NCBI RefSeq assembly: GCF_009905375.1 | Contig: NW_027417543.1 | Location: forward strand, 1 to 64,000 | Direction of reading: 5' to 3' | Length of the DNA stretch: 64,000 nucleotides | DNA from: Apium graveolens | Lineage: Eukaryota; Streptophyta; Magnoliopsida; Apiales; Apiaceae | The notes under the pieces: generated by a model | Told to the model about the DNA's origin: nothing | The model's database searches: none | The model's input: the letters and a program-made list of their open reading frames with translations, nothing else | Shown: in pieces, positions 12,312 to 23,654 of the stretch | Position numbering within the stretch: the first letter of the stretch is position 1 | Layout of the letters: each line of letters opens with the position of its first letter | Program-made: the position numbers and the translations under genes

Positions 12312-14257
12312 TGTAATACCCCAACTTTTCAGAAAATAGTTATATCTAAATATTCACCAAAAACTCCAAATTAAATCCATAATAAGTATTAGTTTTTAGT
12401 TTTTCATAAAATTCTAAAATCCCCCGACAGAAATAAAATCATCTAAGCTGAAAATAAAGCAAATCTTAGGAGACGCAGCTCCAATACAAACATAATCACT
12501 AAAATATTGTTCCAAAGCATCCACCTTTAAGATGTCGCAAAAGCAAAGCACCTGAAAATTTGTGAGTAATGAGCCAAGAGCCCAGCAAGAAAATAGTTCT
12601 ACACTAGTGGATCAAGTATCATAATTTTATAAAACAAAAATCATTTTTCAAAATCCATATGACATAAGATATAAAATTCCACATCTCGAAAAGGCCACAA
12701 ATACCTGGTGACACAGTATCAAAAGTTCATAATTTATCTTACTAAGGTATGAGTGTGCGCTCCGAATGCATCATAAGTAGCACTCCCTAGTAAGGTATCA
12801 AAGGCTAGTTCCGGAACTATACGCAATAACTAATTGCTTAAGTCAGAGCTCACTGGGAATTCTTATTTGTAAAACAGGTACTTGATCCATAAATTTTAAA
12901 ACAAAAGAAGTGCAAAAATATTTAAAAGATTTTAAAATAAATAAAGTGTGAAGAGTTAACTTACCTTAATAGCAATATCTCCCAAATTATGTTGCCAAAA
13001 TGAACCTAGACATATATAATAATCACAATGTTAACATGTACATGCCACTAAGCTAACCACACTTTAACTTTATAAAGCTTAACCCATAATAAGAATTAAA
13101 TGTCACTACAAGTAACAAAATAAATTCATATTGACATATAAATACGACCATTCTCATATAATAGTTCAAAATAGTGTACGGGAAAATAAAAAAACTCAAC
13201 ACTTAAATACATTATATATAATAATAATAAATCAAATATTTGTAAACTATATAAATTCAGAATAAAATAGATGTACATTTAATATTTACTATCTATATAA
13301 TCCTTAAAATAAAATAACAAAGATAAATAAAATAGGTAACATATGCTTATGATTATGCAAGTGGACAAAATATGAATATTGGTGTATAAAATTTTCATAA
13401 CCTTACCTGTGAAAATATCATTGTACAAAATAAGTATAATTAATTTAATAAATGACCATATATTTAATTGGTGCACTAATCTAAATGCATATCTAAATCA
13501 AACATATATTTAACATATAACATATGAATTATTATGCATGCACAAAACACGTAATTATAAACATAAATTCATGCATTAAATATTTACAAAAAAATGGAGA
13601 TTATTAACTGAAGCATTTAATAATCAACATCAAAGTAAATGATTAAATTAAGTAAACTATAGTGTTATACACATAACCATGGAACTAAATAATAAAATAA
13701 ACTAATAACAAGTGAATTATAATAGTCATACATAAGTTCACAAAAATGTAATTTAATTATATATATATATATAGAAGTATGCAATAAACATGTAAAATGC
13801 ATAAGTAAAAATATAGGAAATAGAACCTACTTGAAAAGAGAAAATGTTATACAGAGATAAAATGACTAATACTCGGATTCAATGGGTTAGTGGGTACGTG
13901 ATCACAAATTTAAACAAACATTATCTCTTTGTTAACATGTAGTGTTTGACTGAGTTTTTCAAATACACATAACACCTACTAATAAATATACACAACATAA
14001 CTACACCTATTATTAAATTCTAGTGATAAAATAAATATATATTAAATTAAAATTATGCATATATAAATTAAAACAATTTTTTTAACCTTACTTAAATATT
14101 TTAGATAACTAGAAATGTTTATTTTTAATATAAAAATACGTGTCTTTAGATTTAATAAAAAATCTATATAATAAAATATTATTTTTCTTATATAACCAAA
14201 TAATTAAAAATGCAAAAAATGTATATATATATAATTACAAAAATCATGGTTATTACA
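12312..14257 (-). mobile_element. LTR 1 of the minimal-internal LTR element (1946 bp)
   Basis: Read on the minus strand it starts TGTAATAACCATGATTTTTG (14257) and ends GGGGTATTACA (12312), a TG...CA long terminal repeat. It matches LTR 2 and LTR 5 nearly end to end. A (TA)n run near 13760 lies in a TATA-like context and varies in length among copies. The LTR has no protein-coding frame worth calling; the 65-codon frame at 13279-13476 is AT-rich and merely shared because the LTRs are duplicates. Confidence 0.85.
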
Positions 14258-14462
14258 TTCTACTCTCCTTAAAAAAATTTGGTCCCCAAATTTAAACATA
14301 CCAAAAACATTTGATGATACCAAAAATATTTCTGCATCGAGAAAGTCAGAAAATATTTAACCAGAAAAAATAAAAGTAGTTTTTTTTGGAAACACAAATA
14401 ACTAAACTCATACCTCTAAAAGGGCAGTCTACACAAAGCTAACCTAGGCTCTGAATACCAAC
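14258..14462 (-). mobile_element. 205-bp internal region 1 (PBS + PPT only)
   Basis: The whole space between LTR 1 and LTR 2. On the minus strand it opens, two bases past the LTR end, with the PBS TGGTATTCAGAGCC (14447-14460; initiator-Met type with one extra T). It closes with the polypurine tract AAGGAGAGTAGAA (14258-14270) touching the next LTR. Between them lies the near-palindrome AAATTTGGTCCCCAAATTT (14277-14295). There is no coding capacity, so any past mobility depended on proteins supplied by another element. Confidence 0.85.
14447..14460 (-). other. Primer binding site 1 (tRNA-iMet type)
   Basis: TGGTATTCAGAGCC on the minus strand, two bases after the TTACA end of LTR 2. Compared with the common plant PBS TGGTATCAGAGC it carries one inserted T. 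The same variant occurs in the other two internal regions of this element. Confidence 0.8.
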
Positions 14463-16368
14463 TGTAATAAGCCAACTTTTCAGAAAATAGTTATACTTAA
14501 ATATTCAGCTAAAACTCCAAATTAAATCCATAATAAGAATAAGTTTCTAGTTTTCATAAAATTCTAAAATCCCAGACAGAAATAAAATCATCAAAGCTGA
14601 AAATAAAGCAAATCTTGGGAGACCCAGCTCCAATACAAACATAATCACTAAAATATTGTTCCAAAGCATCCAGCTTTAAGATGTCGCAAAAACTAAGCAC
14701 CTGAAAATTTGTGAGTAATGAGCTAAGAGCCCAGCAATAAAACAGTTCTACACTAGTGGATCAACTATCATAATTTTATAAAACAAAAATCCTTTTCTAA
14801 CATCCATATGACATAAGATATAAAATTCCACAGCTAGTTAAGGCCACAAATACCTGGTGACACAGTATCAAAATTCATAATTTCTGTCAATAATGTGCCA
14901 CTCCCTAGTAAGGTATCAAAGGTTAGTTACTGTAAGCAATTAATAACTGGTTCATAAGTCAGAGCTCACTGGGAATTCTTATTTGTAAAACAGGGTACTT
15001 CATCCATAAATTTTAAAACAAAAGTAGTGCAAAAATATTTAAAAGATTTTAAAACAAATAAAGTGTGAAAAGTTAACTTACCTTAATAGCAATATCTCCC
15101 AAATTATGTTGCCAAAATGAACCTAGACATATATAATAATCACAATGTTAACATGTACATGCCACTAAGCTAACCACACTTTAACTTTATAAAGCTTAAC
15201 CCATAATAAGAATTAAATGTCACTACAAGTAACAAAATAAATTCATATTGACATATAAATACGACCATTCTCATATAATAGTTCAAAATAGTGTACGGGA
15301 AAATAAAAAAACTCAACACTTAAATACATTATATATAATAATAATAAATCAAATATTTGTAAACTATATAAATTCAGAATAAAATAGATGTACATTTAAT
15401 ATTTACTATCTATATAATCCTTAAAATAAAATAACAAAGATAAATAAAATAGGTAACATATGCTTATGATTATGCAAGTGGACAAAATATAAATATTGGT
15501 GTATAAAATTTTCATAACCTTACCTGTGAAAATATCATTGTATAAAATAAGTATAATCAATTTAATAAATGAGCATATATTTAATTCGTGCACTAATCTA
15601 AATGCATATCTAAATCAAACATATATTTAACATATAACATATGAATTATTATGCATGCACAAAACAGGTAATTATAAACATAAATTCATGCATTAAATAT
15701 TTACAAAAAAATGGAGATTATTAACTGAAGCATTTAATAATCAACATCAAAGTAAATGATTAAATTAAGTAAACTATAGTGTTAAACACATAAGCATGGA
15801 ACTAAATAATAAAATAAACTAATAACAAGTGAATTATAATAGTCATACATAAGTTCACAAAAATGTAATTTAATTATATATATATATATATATATAGAAG
15901 TATGCAAATGCATAAGTAAAAATATAGGAAATAGAACCTACTTGAAAAGAGAAAATGTTATACAGAGATAAAATGACTAATACTCCGATTCAATGGGTTA
16001 GTGGGTACGTGATCACAAATTTAAACAAACATTATCTCTTTGTTAACATGTAGTGTTTGACTGAGTTTTTCAAATACACATAACACCTACTAATAAATAT
16101 ACACAACATAACTACACCTATTATTAAATTCTAGTGATAAAATAAATATATATTAAATTAAAATTTTGCACATATAAATTAAAACAATTTTTTTAACCTT
16201 ACTTAAATATTTTAGAAAACTAGAAATGTTTATTTTTAATATAAAAATACGTGTCTTTAGATTTAATAAAAAATCTATATAATAAAATATTATTTTTCTT
16301 ATATAACCAAATAATTAAAAATGCAAAAAATGTATATATATATAATTACAAAAATCATGGTTATTACA
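14463..16368 (-). mobile_element. LTR 2 (1906 bp)
   Basis: Complete LTR in the same orientation as LTR 1; in plus orientation it begins TGTAATAAGCC rather than TGTAATACCCC. Its first third resembles LTR 3 (AATTTCTGTCAATAATGTGCC). Its remainder resembles LTR 1 (ACATATATAATAATCACAATG, and absence of the 42-bp stretch found in LTR 5 at about 37688-37729). It also lacks AATAAACATGTAAA near 15903. Confidence 0.85.
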
Positions 16369-16573
16369 TTCTACTCTCCTTAAAAAAATTTGGTCCCCAA
16401 ATTTAAACATACCAAAAACATTTGATGATACCAAAAATATTTCTGCATCGAGAAAGTCAGAAAATATTTAACCAAAAAAAATAAAAGTAGTTTTTTTTGG
16501 AAACACAAATAACTAAACTCATACCTCTAAAACGGCAGTCTACACGAAGCTAACCTAGGCTTTGAATACCAAC
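16369..16573 (-). mobile_element. 205-bp internal region 2 (PBS + PPT only)
   Basis: Same length and layout as 14258-14462: PPT at 16369-16381 and PBS TGGTATTCAAAGCC at 16558-16571, both on the minus strand. It differs from internal region 1 by only a few bases, showing that LTR-internal-LTR units were multiplied in tandem. Confidence 0.85.
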
Positions 16574-17280
16574 TGTAATAAGCCAACTTTTCAGAAAATA
16601 GTTATACTTAAATATTCAGCTAAAACTCCAAATTAAATCCATAATAAGAATAAGTTTCTAGTTTTCATAAAATTCTAAAATCCCAGACAGAAATAAAATC
16701 ATCAAAGCTGAAAATAAAGCAAATCTTGGGAGACCAGCTCCAATACAAACATAATCACTAAAATATTGTTGCAAAGCATCCAGCTTTAAGATGTCGCAAA
16801 AACTAAGCACCTGAAAATTTGTGAGTAATGAGGGAAGAGCCCAGCAACAAAACAGTTCTACACTAGTGGATCAAGTATCATAATTTTATAAAACAAAAAT
16901 CCTTTTCTAACATCCATATGACATAAGATATAAAATTCCACAGCTAGTTAAGGCCACAAATACCACCTGTGACACAGTATCAAAATTCATAATTTCTGTC
17001 AATAATGTGCCACTCCCTAGTAAGGTATCAAAGGTTAGTTCCTGAACTGTACGCAATTACTAACTGGTTCATAAGTCAGAGCTCACTGGGAATTCTTATT
17101 TGTAAAACAGGGTACTTCATCCATAAATTTTAAAACAAAAGTAGTGCAAACATATTTAAAAGATTTTAAAATAAATAAAGTGTGAAGAGTTAACTTACCT
17201 TAATAGCAATATCTCCCAAATTATGTTGCCAAAATGAACCTACACATACACACATACACTTAATATAATAATCAGAATGT
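16574..17280 (-). mobile_element. LTR 3, truncated
   Basis: First 707 bp (plus orientation) of an LTR, ending abruptly after AATCAGAATGT. The intact LTR 5 continues TTAACATG there, while here the W segment (AGAGCTTTTAGG) begins. The ACACATACACTTAATATAATAATC variant is shared with LTR 5, not with LTRs 1 and 2. Confidence 0.8.
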
Positions 17281-18890
17281 AGAGCTTTTAGGTTATGTGT
17301 ATGATAAAATAAATGCAACAGTGTTAACCTACTATTGTTAACCTAATTTCTGCTTATATATTGCACACTTACACAATCAATATAAAGATAAAATCAATAA
17401 GGAATCCTAACACATATGCTATAATATAAAAAATACTAATATGAACAATGTTGATGAGAAGTATTCATCAATAAATACTGATGAGGTCATTTTTATTAAA
17501 CTCTCACATGAAATACTAATGGAACAAATGTGATAGTTATATACTAATATCATCAACTTTTGACACCAATTTTTTTCAAGGTTTATAAGCCATTTTTTAA
17601 TTTTCAGGAAATCAGAACTCAATTCCCACCCGGTAGGTTCCCCCTTTGGACAAAAATTGAGGTATGTTGTGGGATTTGACAAACTTTGAATTTAAATTTT
17701 GATCTCCTTTTTAAATAGTTTTTCTCCGAATTTGGTGATCTTATTATTTTTTTATATTTTCTTAAAATATTTTCAAGAAAAGAAATGTTTATTCAAATAA
17801 CTAATTTGGATTAAAATTACTCAAAGAACTATAAAAAATGGGGAGTACAAAATATAAGTAATGTGAATGATATTTAAATAATATTAATATATTTTTGTAA
17901 GCATTAATTATTTGTCGAAAACATAGTTTCTTTATAAATTTTTCTCAACTGAAGTTAGAAACTTATAATTTTCTGCTTAAATGATTGTTTTGCATGATTA
18001 TTAAAATATTTTTTTTAAAACAAATATATTTTCTAACACTAATATAACCGTAGATTCAAATCATAACTAAAAAATTACAAAGTTGGTATGAAATTTAACT
18101 AGTCATTTTCTACTATTTGTTATATAGAAAAAAATGCTTATTGGAGCATAATAGTCATTTCATACCAAAGTCAATATAAATGATGAATTACATAAAATCT
18201 TAGGCCAAACTTAGTAGAATATACTTCATCCCATAATACATGGTTTTTGAACTTTGTTCATGTAAAATTAATAATTTTACATATCTTTTTAAAATAATTA
18301 TGTTTTTGAATTAAAGTTTAATATTAATAATTTTATTCAAAGAAAGAAATTCTACATGTAATTTTTGTACCTATCCTCTTTATTCATCTTAAAAATAATG
18401 GAATTATATTTTGGTACCTATTTGACAAAATAATGTTGTGTTTGCATTTCTTACCCACCTTGTGAAAAGAGCCAAATTTTGTTGGAAAACTTTTCTATTG
18501 AAAATTTTGAGTTACAAAACAAGTTTATAAATATAAGCATTGTTTTAAATAATAAATTTTCATTAAAATTGAAAATATTAAAAATATTAATTATAATTAT
18601 GTTAAAGTACATATGGTCAAGTCAAACAACTTATATACTTAGACACTATTTCTCATTCAATTTCTTCCCAATTTAGATTTTTCCCAATCAACAGTGAATG
18701 AATATGGTATATGTAGTGTTACCCACAATATATTGTCATTTTACATATTCAAATCCAATTGACTAAGAATAAAATAAAAATCAACAATCATGTTATCATT
18801 CATTTTAATTCCTATGTTTAAATAAACATAGAAATTTGTAAATATTTTTAAAAATTGTATCATTTTTCCCATACCTATAACTTGTTTGTC
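17281..18890. repeat. W segment, distal part, copy 1 (inverted arm)
   Basis: AT-rich sequence matching, in inverse, 54480-56030, and in the same orientation 32290-33300. Features include the GTTAACCTA block, TTCATCAATAAATACTGATGAGG, and GGTAGGTTCCCCCTTTGGAC (about 17630). A minus-strand frame (17419-17682; NYHICSISISCESLIKM) is partly conserved in all three copies but has different ends and frameshifts. I see no recognisable protein. Confidence 0.5.
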
Positions 18891-20096
18891 AAAAATTTGG
18901 TATGCTATCTTATACCTCTAGAAATTTAATTTGATTAAATGTTGTCATGGTAAAATTAATTTTTACATGACCAATAGTATATGAATTATTGTGAGAGGTT
19001 TTTAAGACTTGAATGTATGATAGTAGTACTTTATTATTCTTAGTTAGGTTGTAGTAGTACATATATTATTGTTATTTGAGGTCAGTAGGGAATTTATATA
19101 TAATTACACTAAATAAAATTTAAAATTTTCGAGAAAATATCAATTTTAGTTAAGTTTTTTATACAATAGTTACCACTTAATTTATAGAATCTCATTTTAT
19201 TTACAATACAAAATAAATTAGAGTAATGCTTGTTTACTTATGGTTGTAAATCAACACCCAATTAGTTTGTATAATACATGGATCAGACTTTGTTAAATTA
19301 TATTTTTAGAAAAAGAAAAAAATTGAATTTGTAATAAGAAATTGATACTAAGATAAAAAACAATCTAAACTAATTTGGGCCCATTAAATCCCAATGATAT
19401 ACAATTGGGCCTGCAAAATATAGGATATTAAAAAGGTAGGTAAAACCCTAATATCAGCATAAGTCGGCCCCCTTACAAACAAAATGAATTTGTACATGAC
19501 CATGAAATAGGCCATGAAATAGTATTTTGGAGTTATTTATTTTTTCTATGAAAGAGTGTTTTGGTTAAACACATCTCCAAATCAATTGGTGGACCACTAA
19601 TCAAATGAATTGGTGGAGGACTAAGTGGATAAGGTTTACAGGTTATCATGAATTGATGTTGTTTAACAAAGTAAGGTAATAATTTTCTATTTCCCTGTTT
19701 CTTCATTTTCTTTTCATATGTGTTATTTGCATAAACACTAAAAAAAGTAACCCATTTTCCTTGTATATATGTATGTAGATTTACATGGAATGTCACTTGT
19801 ATTTATTTTTATATGACCTCTGTCAAGAATTATCCTTTCAAGATTATATGTCAAGGTTAGAAAAAAAATCAGTTACATTTGTTTTAATTTTTTTTGTTCC
19901 TCATAAATAATCAAATACAAGATATATGAAAAAAATGAAAATTCATAAAAAAGAAGCCCACTTATTATTTATATTTAATGCTCATATTTGGTGAATTATA
20001 CTATTAAATTTGTTTAATGTTTATGTACCACCTTACTTTGGAGACATTTTCACAGGAATTATATTTTTCTTGCTACTTGCCACAAGTTCCAAAATA
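18891..20096. repeat. W segment, Y-homologous part, copy 1
   Basis: Diverged counterpart of Y(inverted) at 26040-27210. The same ordered landmarks occur: ATGCTATCTTATACCTCTAGAAATTTAATTTG, TTTGTTAAATTATATTTTTA, GGTTATCATGAATTGATGTTG. There are many substitutions and an extra TTACAAACAAAATGAATTTGTAC block near 19475. It sits immediately 5' of the gly gene on the plus strand. Confidence 0.55.
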
Positions 20097-21144
20097 ATGA
20101 AGAAAATGCTCCAAGTGCCTTCCCTTTCTCGTGTTCATCAATGTACCGTGTAAGATTTGGTTGTTATTTTTTAACTTTTACCATGCCAATATATATTATA
20201 AATATAAATGCACATAGTACAAGTGGATCTATTTACGCTGCATTTTTTATTTTTCTAATGTATATATGACAAACAACTCTAAATTACTCTTTGTTGACCT
20301 AATACCACACTAAGTTTACGTATATTCGGAGTTTCCCATCTCACGAAGCCCCATCACTTTTTAACTTCATTTCACACCACACATGGTTAAAAATGAGATT
20401 TCTTACTTGATAGAGATGTAGGCTTTGTTTGGGAAATTTTTTAGTGTTTGAAGAACTTATATTTTCAATACATGAATACGTAGGGTCACCATTTTCAGCC
20501 TCACTAGAACCCATTGGTTAATAACTTCTATAGATCCATATCTATTTGAAAAGTATAGAGTTATGGTTTTTCTTTAATCCAACAGTAATATTGTTGGAGG
20601 TGTCACTAGTGGTGGTAATTTTACTAGTCCAATTGGAGGCACTAGTAGTCGTAATCTTAGGAGTGGAGTTTGTGGTGGGATTGTTTGTGGTGAAGTTCGT
20701 GCTAACTTAAGGTGTATCATTGGTGGTAAATTTAATAATGGCATAAGTGGTAGTAGTATTGGTGATATATTGGGTAGTTTTAATAGTGGGATTAGTGGCA
20801 GCATGACTAGCATCTTTAGTGGTTACATTGGTGGTACCAGAAATGATAATATTAGTAGTGGATTTGCTGGAATTGATGGTGCCATTGGTCTTGGAGCTCT
20901 TATTAGTGCAATTGGTGGCTTTGAAAGCGATAATCTTTGCAGGAGAATTGGTGATGATATTATTGGTGTTGGTGTTGAAGTTCGTGCTAGCTTAAGCAGT
21001 TCCATTCATGGCCAGTTTAATTATGGTATTACAGGTGGTATCATTGATGTTATATTGGTTAATCTTAGTAGTGGCAATTTATGGTAGCATTGCTGGTAGT
21101 TTTAGTGGTAGCACTGGTTGTATATTAGATTATATTAGTAGTTG
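20097..21144 (+). CDS. Gly/Ile/Ser-repeat two-exon gene, W-type copy 1 (spliced frame open)
   Basis: Proposed exon 1 is 20097-20149 (MKKMLQVPSLSRVHQCT), donor GT|GTAAGA. The intron is 20150-20585 and ends ATCCAACAG. Exon 2 is 20586-21087 with TAG. The joined frame has no stop for 184 codons. Repeats include SGSMTSIFSGYIGG, FAGIDGAIG, ISAIGG and IIGVGVEVRASL. One extra base near 21073 ends the frame early; the ancestral end is seen in another frame as YISS then TGA at 21142-21144. I do not recognise a domain, and no signal peptide is convincing in this frame. It could be a host glycine-rich protein gene carried by repeats, or an element-specific gene. The splice model is inference, supported by the same sites in seven sister copies. 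Confidence 0.55.
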
Positions 21145-21166
21145 ATTTAGCTTCGGAGATGATGGT

Positions 21167-22250
21167 TGTGACGCCCTCCAAACCCGGGTCAGAAGTTTGG
21201 GGTTCAGAACCCACATATTATATAAACCTGTATATGAAATATTATATGCAATTATCCTTATTTACGCAACCATGGATCCCAACTGGTGAAGTATGAAAAC
21301 CAACCACAACCTTGACTTTTATTACGTCATATCAAATCCCAACTAGTTTAACTTACAACTGAAAATGAAATCATTCTTACAAACTTGCATAACTCAAACT
21401 AGCTCGATCCAACTCAACCGGGAATCCTAGATCGCATACTAGACTGGGGATCTTCGTTACCAACAATTTCCATTTTAACTGTAGAATGACCTAAACAGAT
21501 TCACACGAGTGAGGTAACTAGCTCAACAAGTTATAATAACAATAAATGGGTGTAAACAATGATCAATTGAAATGATTCATAGGAATCAAGTTCCTTGTTA
21601 AGCAATTATTAAAATTGGATATTTATTTTTAAGTTTAAAACCAAGGTTAGGTAGCTGATCAGTGACACACTAACCTCGATCAAGGCACACAGCTTTGCTT
21701 TCTATACAGGATCCAAGACACACATTGGCCTAATATGACCACCAATCTCGTCTGACCACGAATCTGTTCCATATTTAGAAATCTATTCAATTCTATAACA
21801 ATTCAACAAGATAAATATTGTAATTCAATGATAAAACATTTATTTCAGAGCATAAATCAATTCATAAATATCACCAGAGTATATCAGGGTATGTATGAGG
21901 AATTGCTTCCAGCCCGAAGGAGAATCAGGTATTAGATGAATAATGGTTATACAAGGTTTAGTTCACTATACCATAGAATTGCTTTTGCAACCAGATTTCT
22001 AAAAACTATCTATAAAATGTTGTTGTTGAAAGGTGATTTCATGTCTATCGCAAGGGAATTTAAAAACATTCCAACTGAATCAACAAAATTTCGAGCTCGT
22101 TACAAATATATGTTATTGCAATACATTATATAATCGTTACAGTAGATCAGAGATTTGGGCCCAAAAGCTAGGCGGTCTTGTTCAAAACTTGTGAGCGGGC
22201 TTGTTAAAATTGTTTTCTCGGTTGTCTATTAAATAAACAAAAAAAACACT
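21167..22250 (+). mobile_element. LTR-G, longest copy (inverted arm)
   Basis: It begins TGTGACGCCCTCCAAACCCG, 22 bp after the gly stop, and runs about 1.08 kb. It includes TTATTACGTCATATCAAATCC (about 21330) and GACCACGAATCTGTTCCATA (about 21755). A good inverse match is 51180-52156, and partial copies are at 256-619, 28356-28860 and 40912-41416. The start resembles Ty3/gypsy plant LTRs. The 3' limit is not defined by a PBS, PPT or target duplication, so it may be a solo or truncated LTR. The 65-codon frame at 21936-22133 lies inside it and looks incidental. Confidence 0.5.
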
Positions 22251-22470
22251 GACTGTCAAACAATCTCCACTGCGGTGAAAGATTAAATCTTTGCTGAAAT
22301 ACTTCTCTCAAACACTGAATACTAAATCTTTGTAAAGACTCAAGCTCCAAGAAGATTAAATCTCGGAAAAGATTAAACCTTGAACGAAATGTATTTTTTC
22401 CCCAAATCTTCTGTCCTAAAGTTCATTCAATTCACTAAATTTAATTTAGGAGAAGATTAAATTTGGTCGA
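22251..22470. repeat. GATTAAATC motif cluster, copy 1
   Basis: About five spaced occurrences of (A)GATTAAATC(T) or close variants (near 22283, 22325, 22353, 22370, 22453). They start after CAAACAATCTCCACTGC. The same cluster is conserved at 50830-51040 and 63790-64000 (opposite strand). It may be subterminal repeats, or the 5' leader of the gene fragment that follows. Confidence 0.5.
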
Positions 22471-22902
22471 TTATTGTTAATTATTGTTAATTTGTGTTTG
22501 GGATCTTTTATTAAATCATGTTTATATGTCAATAGTGTCTTATTATCAGTTCTGAGTTGTATTGGGATTTGTTTGGAATGACAATGGTATGAAATTGTGA
22601 GGAATCACTTGTCGATGTAAAAGTAGAATTTTTATTTTGGACTTTTTGTTTGCTCCGTAAACTGATAGTTTGTTAATCTTTATAGAATGAAGTACTACAA
22701 AGAAGAAATTCAATACTTTTAGACATTTTATTATATATTGACTCGTTTAATAAAAAACTTGTGTCCAATCGCCTAGGTCGTACAAAGGTGTTTGTATACT
22801 TGTTTATTAATAATCCATTAAGCATGTGTTATTATAATTCACATCTTATAATTTTTTTTACTGGTTTCATTTTAGAAAAAGATAAAAGAAAATTGTGAGA
22901 AG
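22471..22902 (+). other. Leader/intron-like stretch 5' of the E(z)-like exon
   Basis: AT-rich, no reading frame of note. It ends in a good 3' splice context (TTTTTTTACTGGTTTCATTTTAG, about 22875) some 27 bp before the ATG at 22903. That would fit a 5'-UTR intron of the captured gene. The equivalent stretch at 50332-50830 shares this arrangement. Confidence 0.35.
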
Positions 22903-23155
22903 ATGACCCGAGCTACGGGAATTGAGAACAAATGTGTTGAAAGAAGAGATACCACAAGTGTTGATAACAAGAATAGTTGAAGGACGGAGAGGTGATATGT
23001 TATTAATACAAATAACCCAGAAAATGACATCTATAGTATTGGTGGAGGACATTGCTCTGCAACTATGACCTTGCTACCTACTACACCGAAATGTATCAAG
23101 TTAGCAAAAGTGGAAAGGTTGCAATCTTTTATAACATAGATTCCCTTGGATAGGT
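22903..23155 (+). pseudogene. E(z)/SWINGER-like histone methyltransferase exon fragment, broken copy
   Basis: Plus-strand homologue of the open copy at 50077-50331. It reads MTRATGIENKCVERRDTTSV, then stops at the TGA after KNS, with further stops (RTER-stop, FIT-stop-IPLDR). The segment KLAKVERLQSF..IPLDR is still visible. A donor-like TAG|GTAAAAC follows. See the 50077 entry for the family argument. Loss of the frame makes this copy non-functional. Confidence 0.5.
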
Positions 23156-23276
23156 AAAACATTTTGTGCTCTTTTTTAGACAACTCCTTATCATATGTTG
23201 ATAAGGAATTAAATTAAATTACAATATGAGATTCTCAGATTGTTATTTACAAATCCCGATACCTGACTTTCTTTTT

Positions 23277-23514
23277 GCAAGGTGGTTCCTCCACAAACTT
23301 GGATCAAATCGACTCATCAAAAAAGCATCTTCTGCTCAAGGTAAAATATCATGAGTCTGGAGGAACATCTCGATTTGGTCGCTTTGGCTTTGGCTCATAG
23401 TTATAAACAAAAATACCGAAACCACGATAAGACAAACAGGTATATTATAATTATGGGACATGCATATCTGATATTCCTTGTTATGGCCTCCACATCTACA
23501 TGTCTTCCACTATA
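23277..23514 (+). pseudogene. Exon-like block of unknown origin, copy 1
   Basis: It follows an acceptor-like TTCTTTTTGCAAG. The block encodes STNLDQIDSSKKHLLLK and then shifts frame into EEHLDLVALALAHSYKQKY and later ends near MASTSTCLPL. Open copies are at 49720-49959 and 62751-62990 (minus). Possible donors (CAAG|GTAAAA, AACAG|GTATAT) suggest that two or three exons are fused by read-through. I do not recognise the source gene. Confidence 0.4.
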
Positions 23515-23654
23515 ATTTAGTTGGATAGTACACACACATATGCTTTTTCCTATGGCTTTCCATGGTTTTGTTTCTGCTCGGGTAAGTTGTTTAAATTTAT
23601 TTCAAAATTTACCATTTTGTTTGATATATGAACTAAATTGTATGCTTGTATGTC

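Noticed and set aside
13279..13476. 65-codon hydrophobic frame in LTR 1, repeated in LTRs 2 and 5
   Set aside because: Lies inside the LTR, is extremely AT-rich, and is conserved only because the LTRs are duplicates.
14447..14460. PBS as evidence for an integrated pararetrovirus
   Set aside because: The site touches a true LTR on one side, has a PPT at the other edge and a 5-bp target duplication, which fit an LTR retrotransposon.
20586..21087. CRISPR-like or minisatellite reading of the GGTATTGGT tract
   Set aside because: No constant repeat-spacer length; the periodicity is codon-based and irregular, fitting a coding Gly/Ile repeat.
21167..22250. Solo LTR with defined ends
   Set aside because: Only the TGTGACGCC end is clear; no matching CA end or target duplication was found on the other side.
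23277..23514. Second exon of the E(z)-like gene
   Set aside because: E(z) proteins continue with NQRM after FLDR. This block does not in any frame, so it is kept as unknown.
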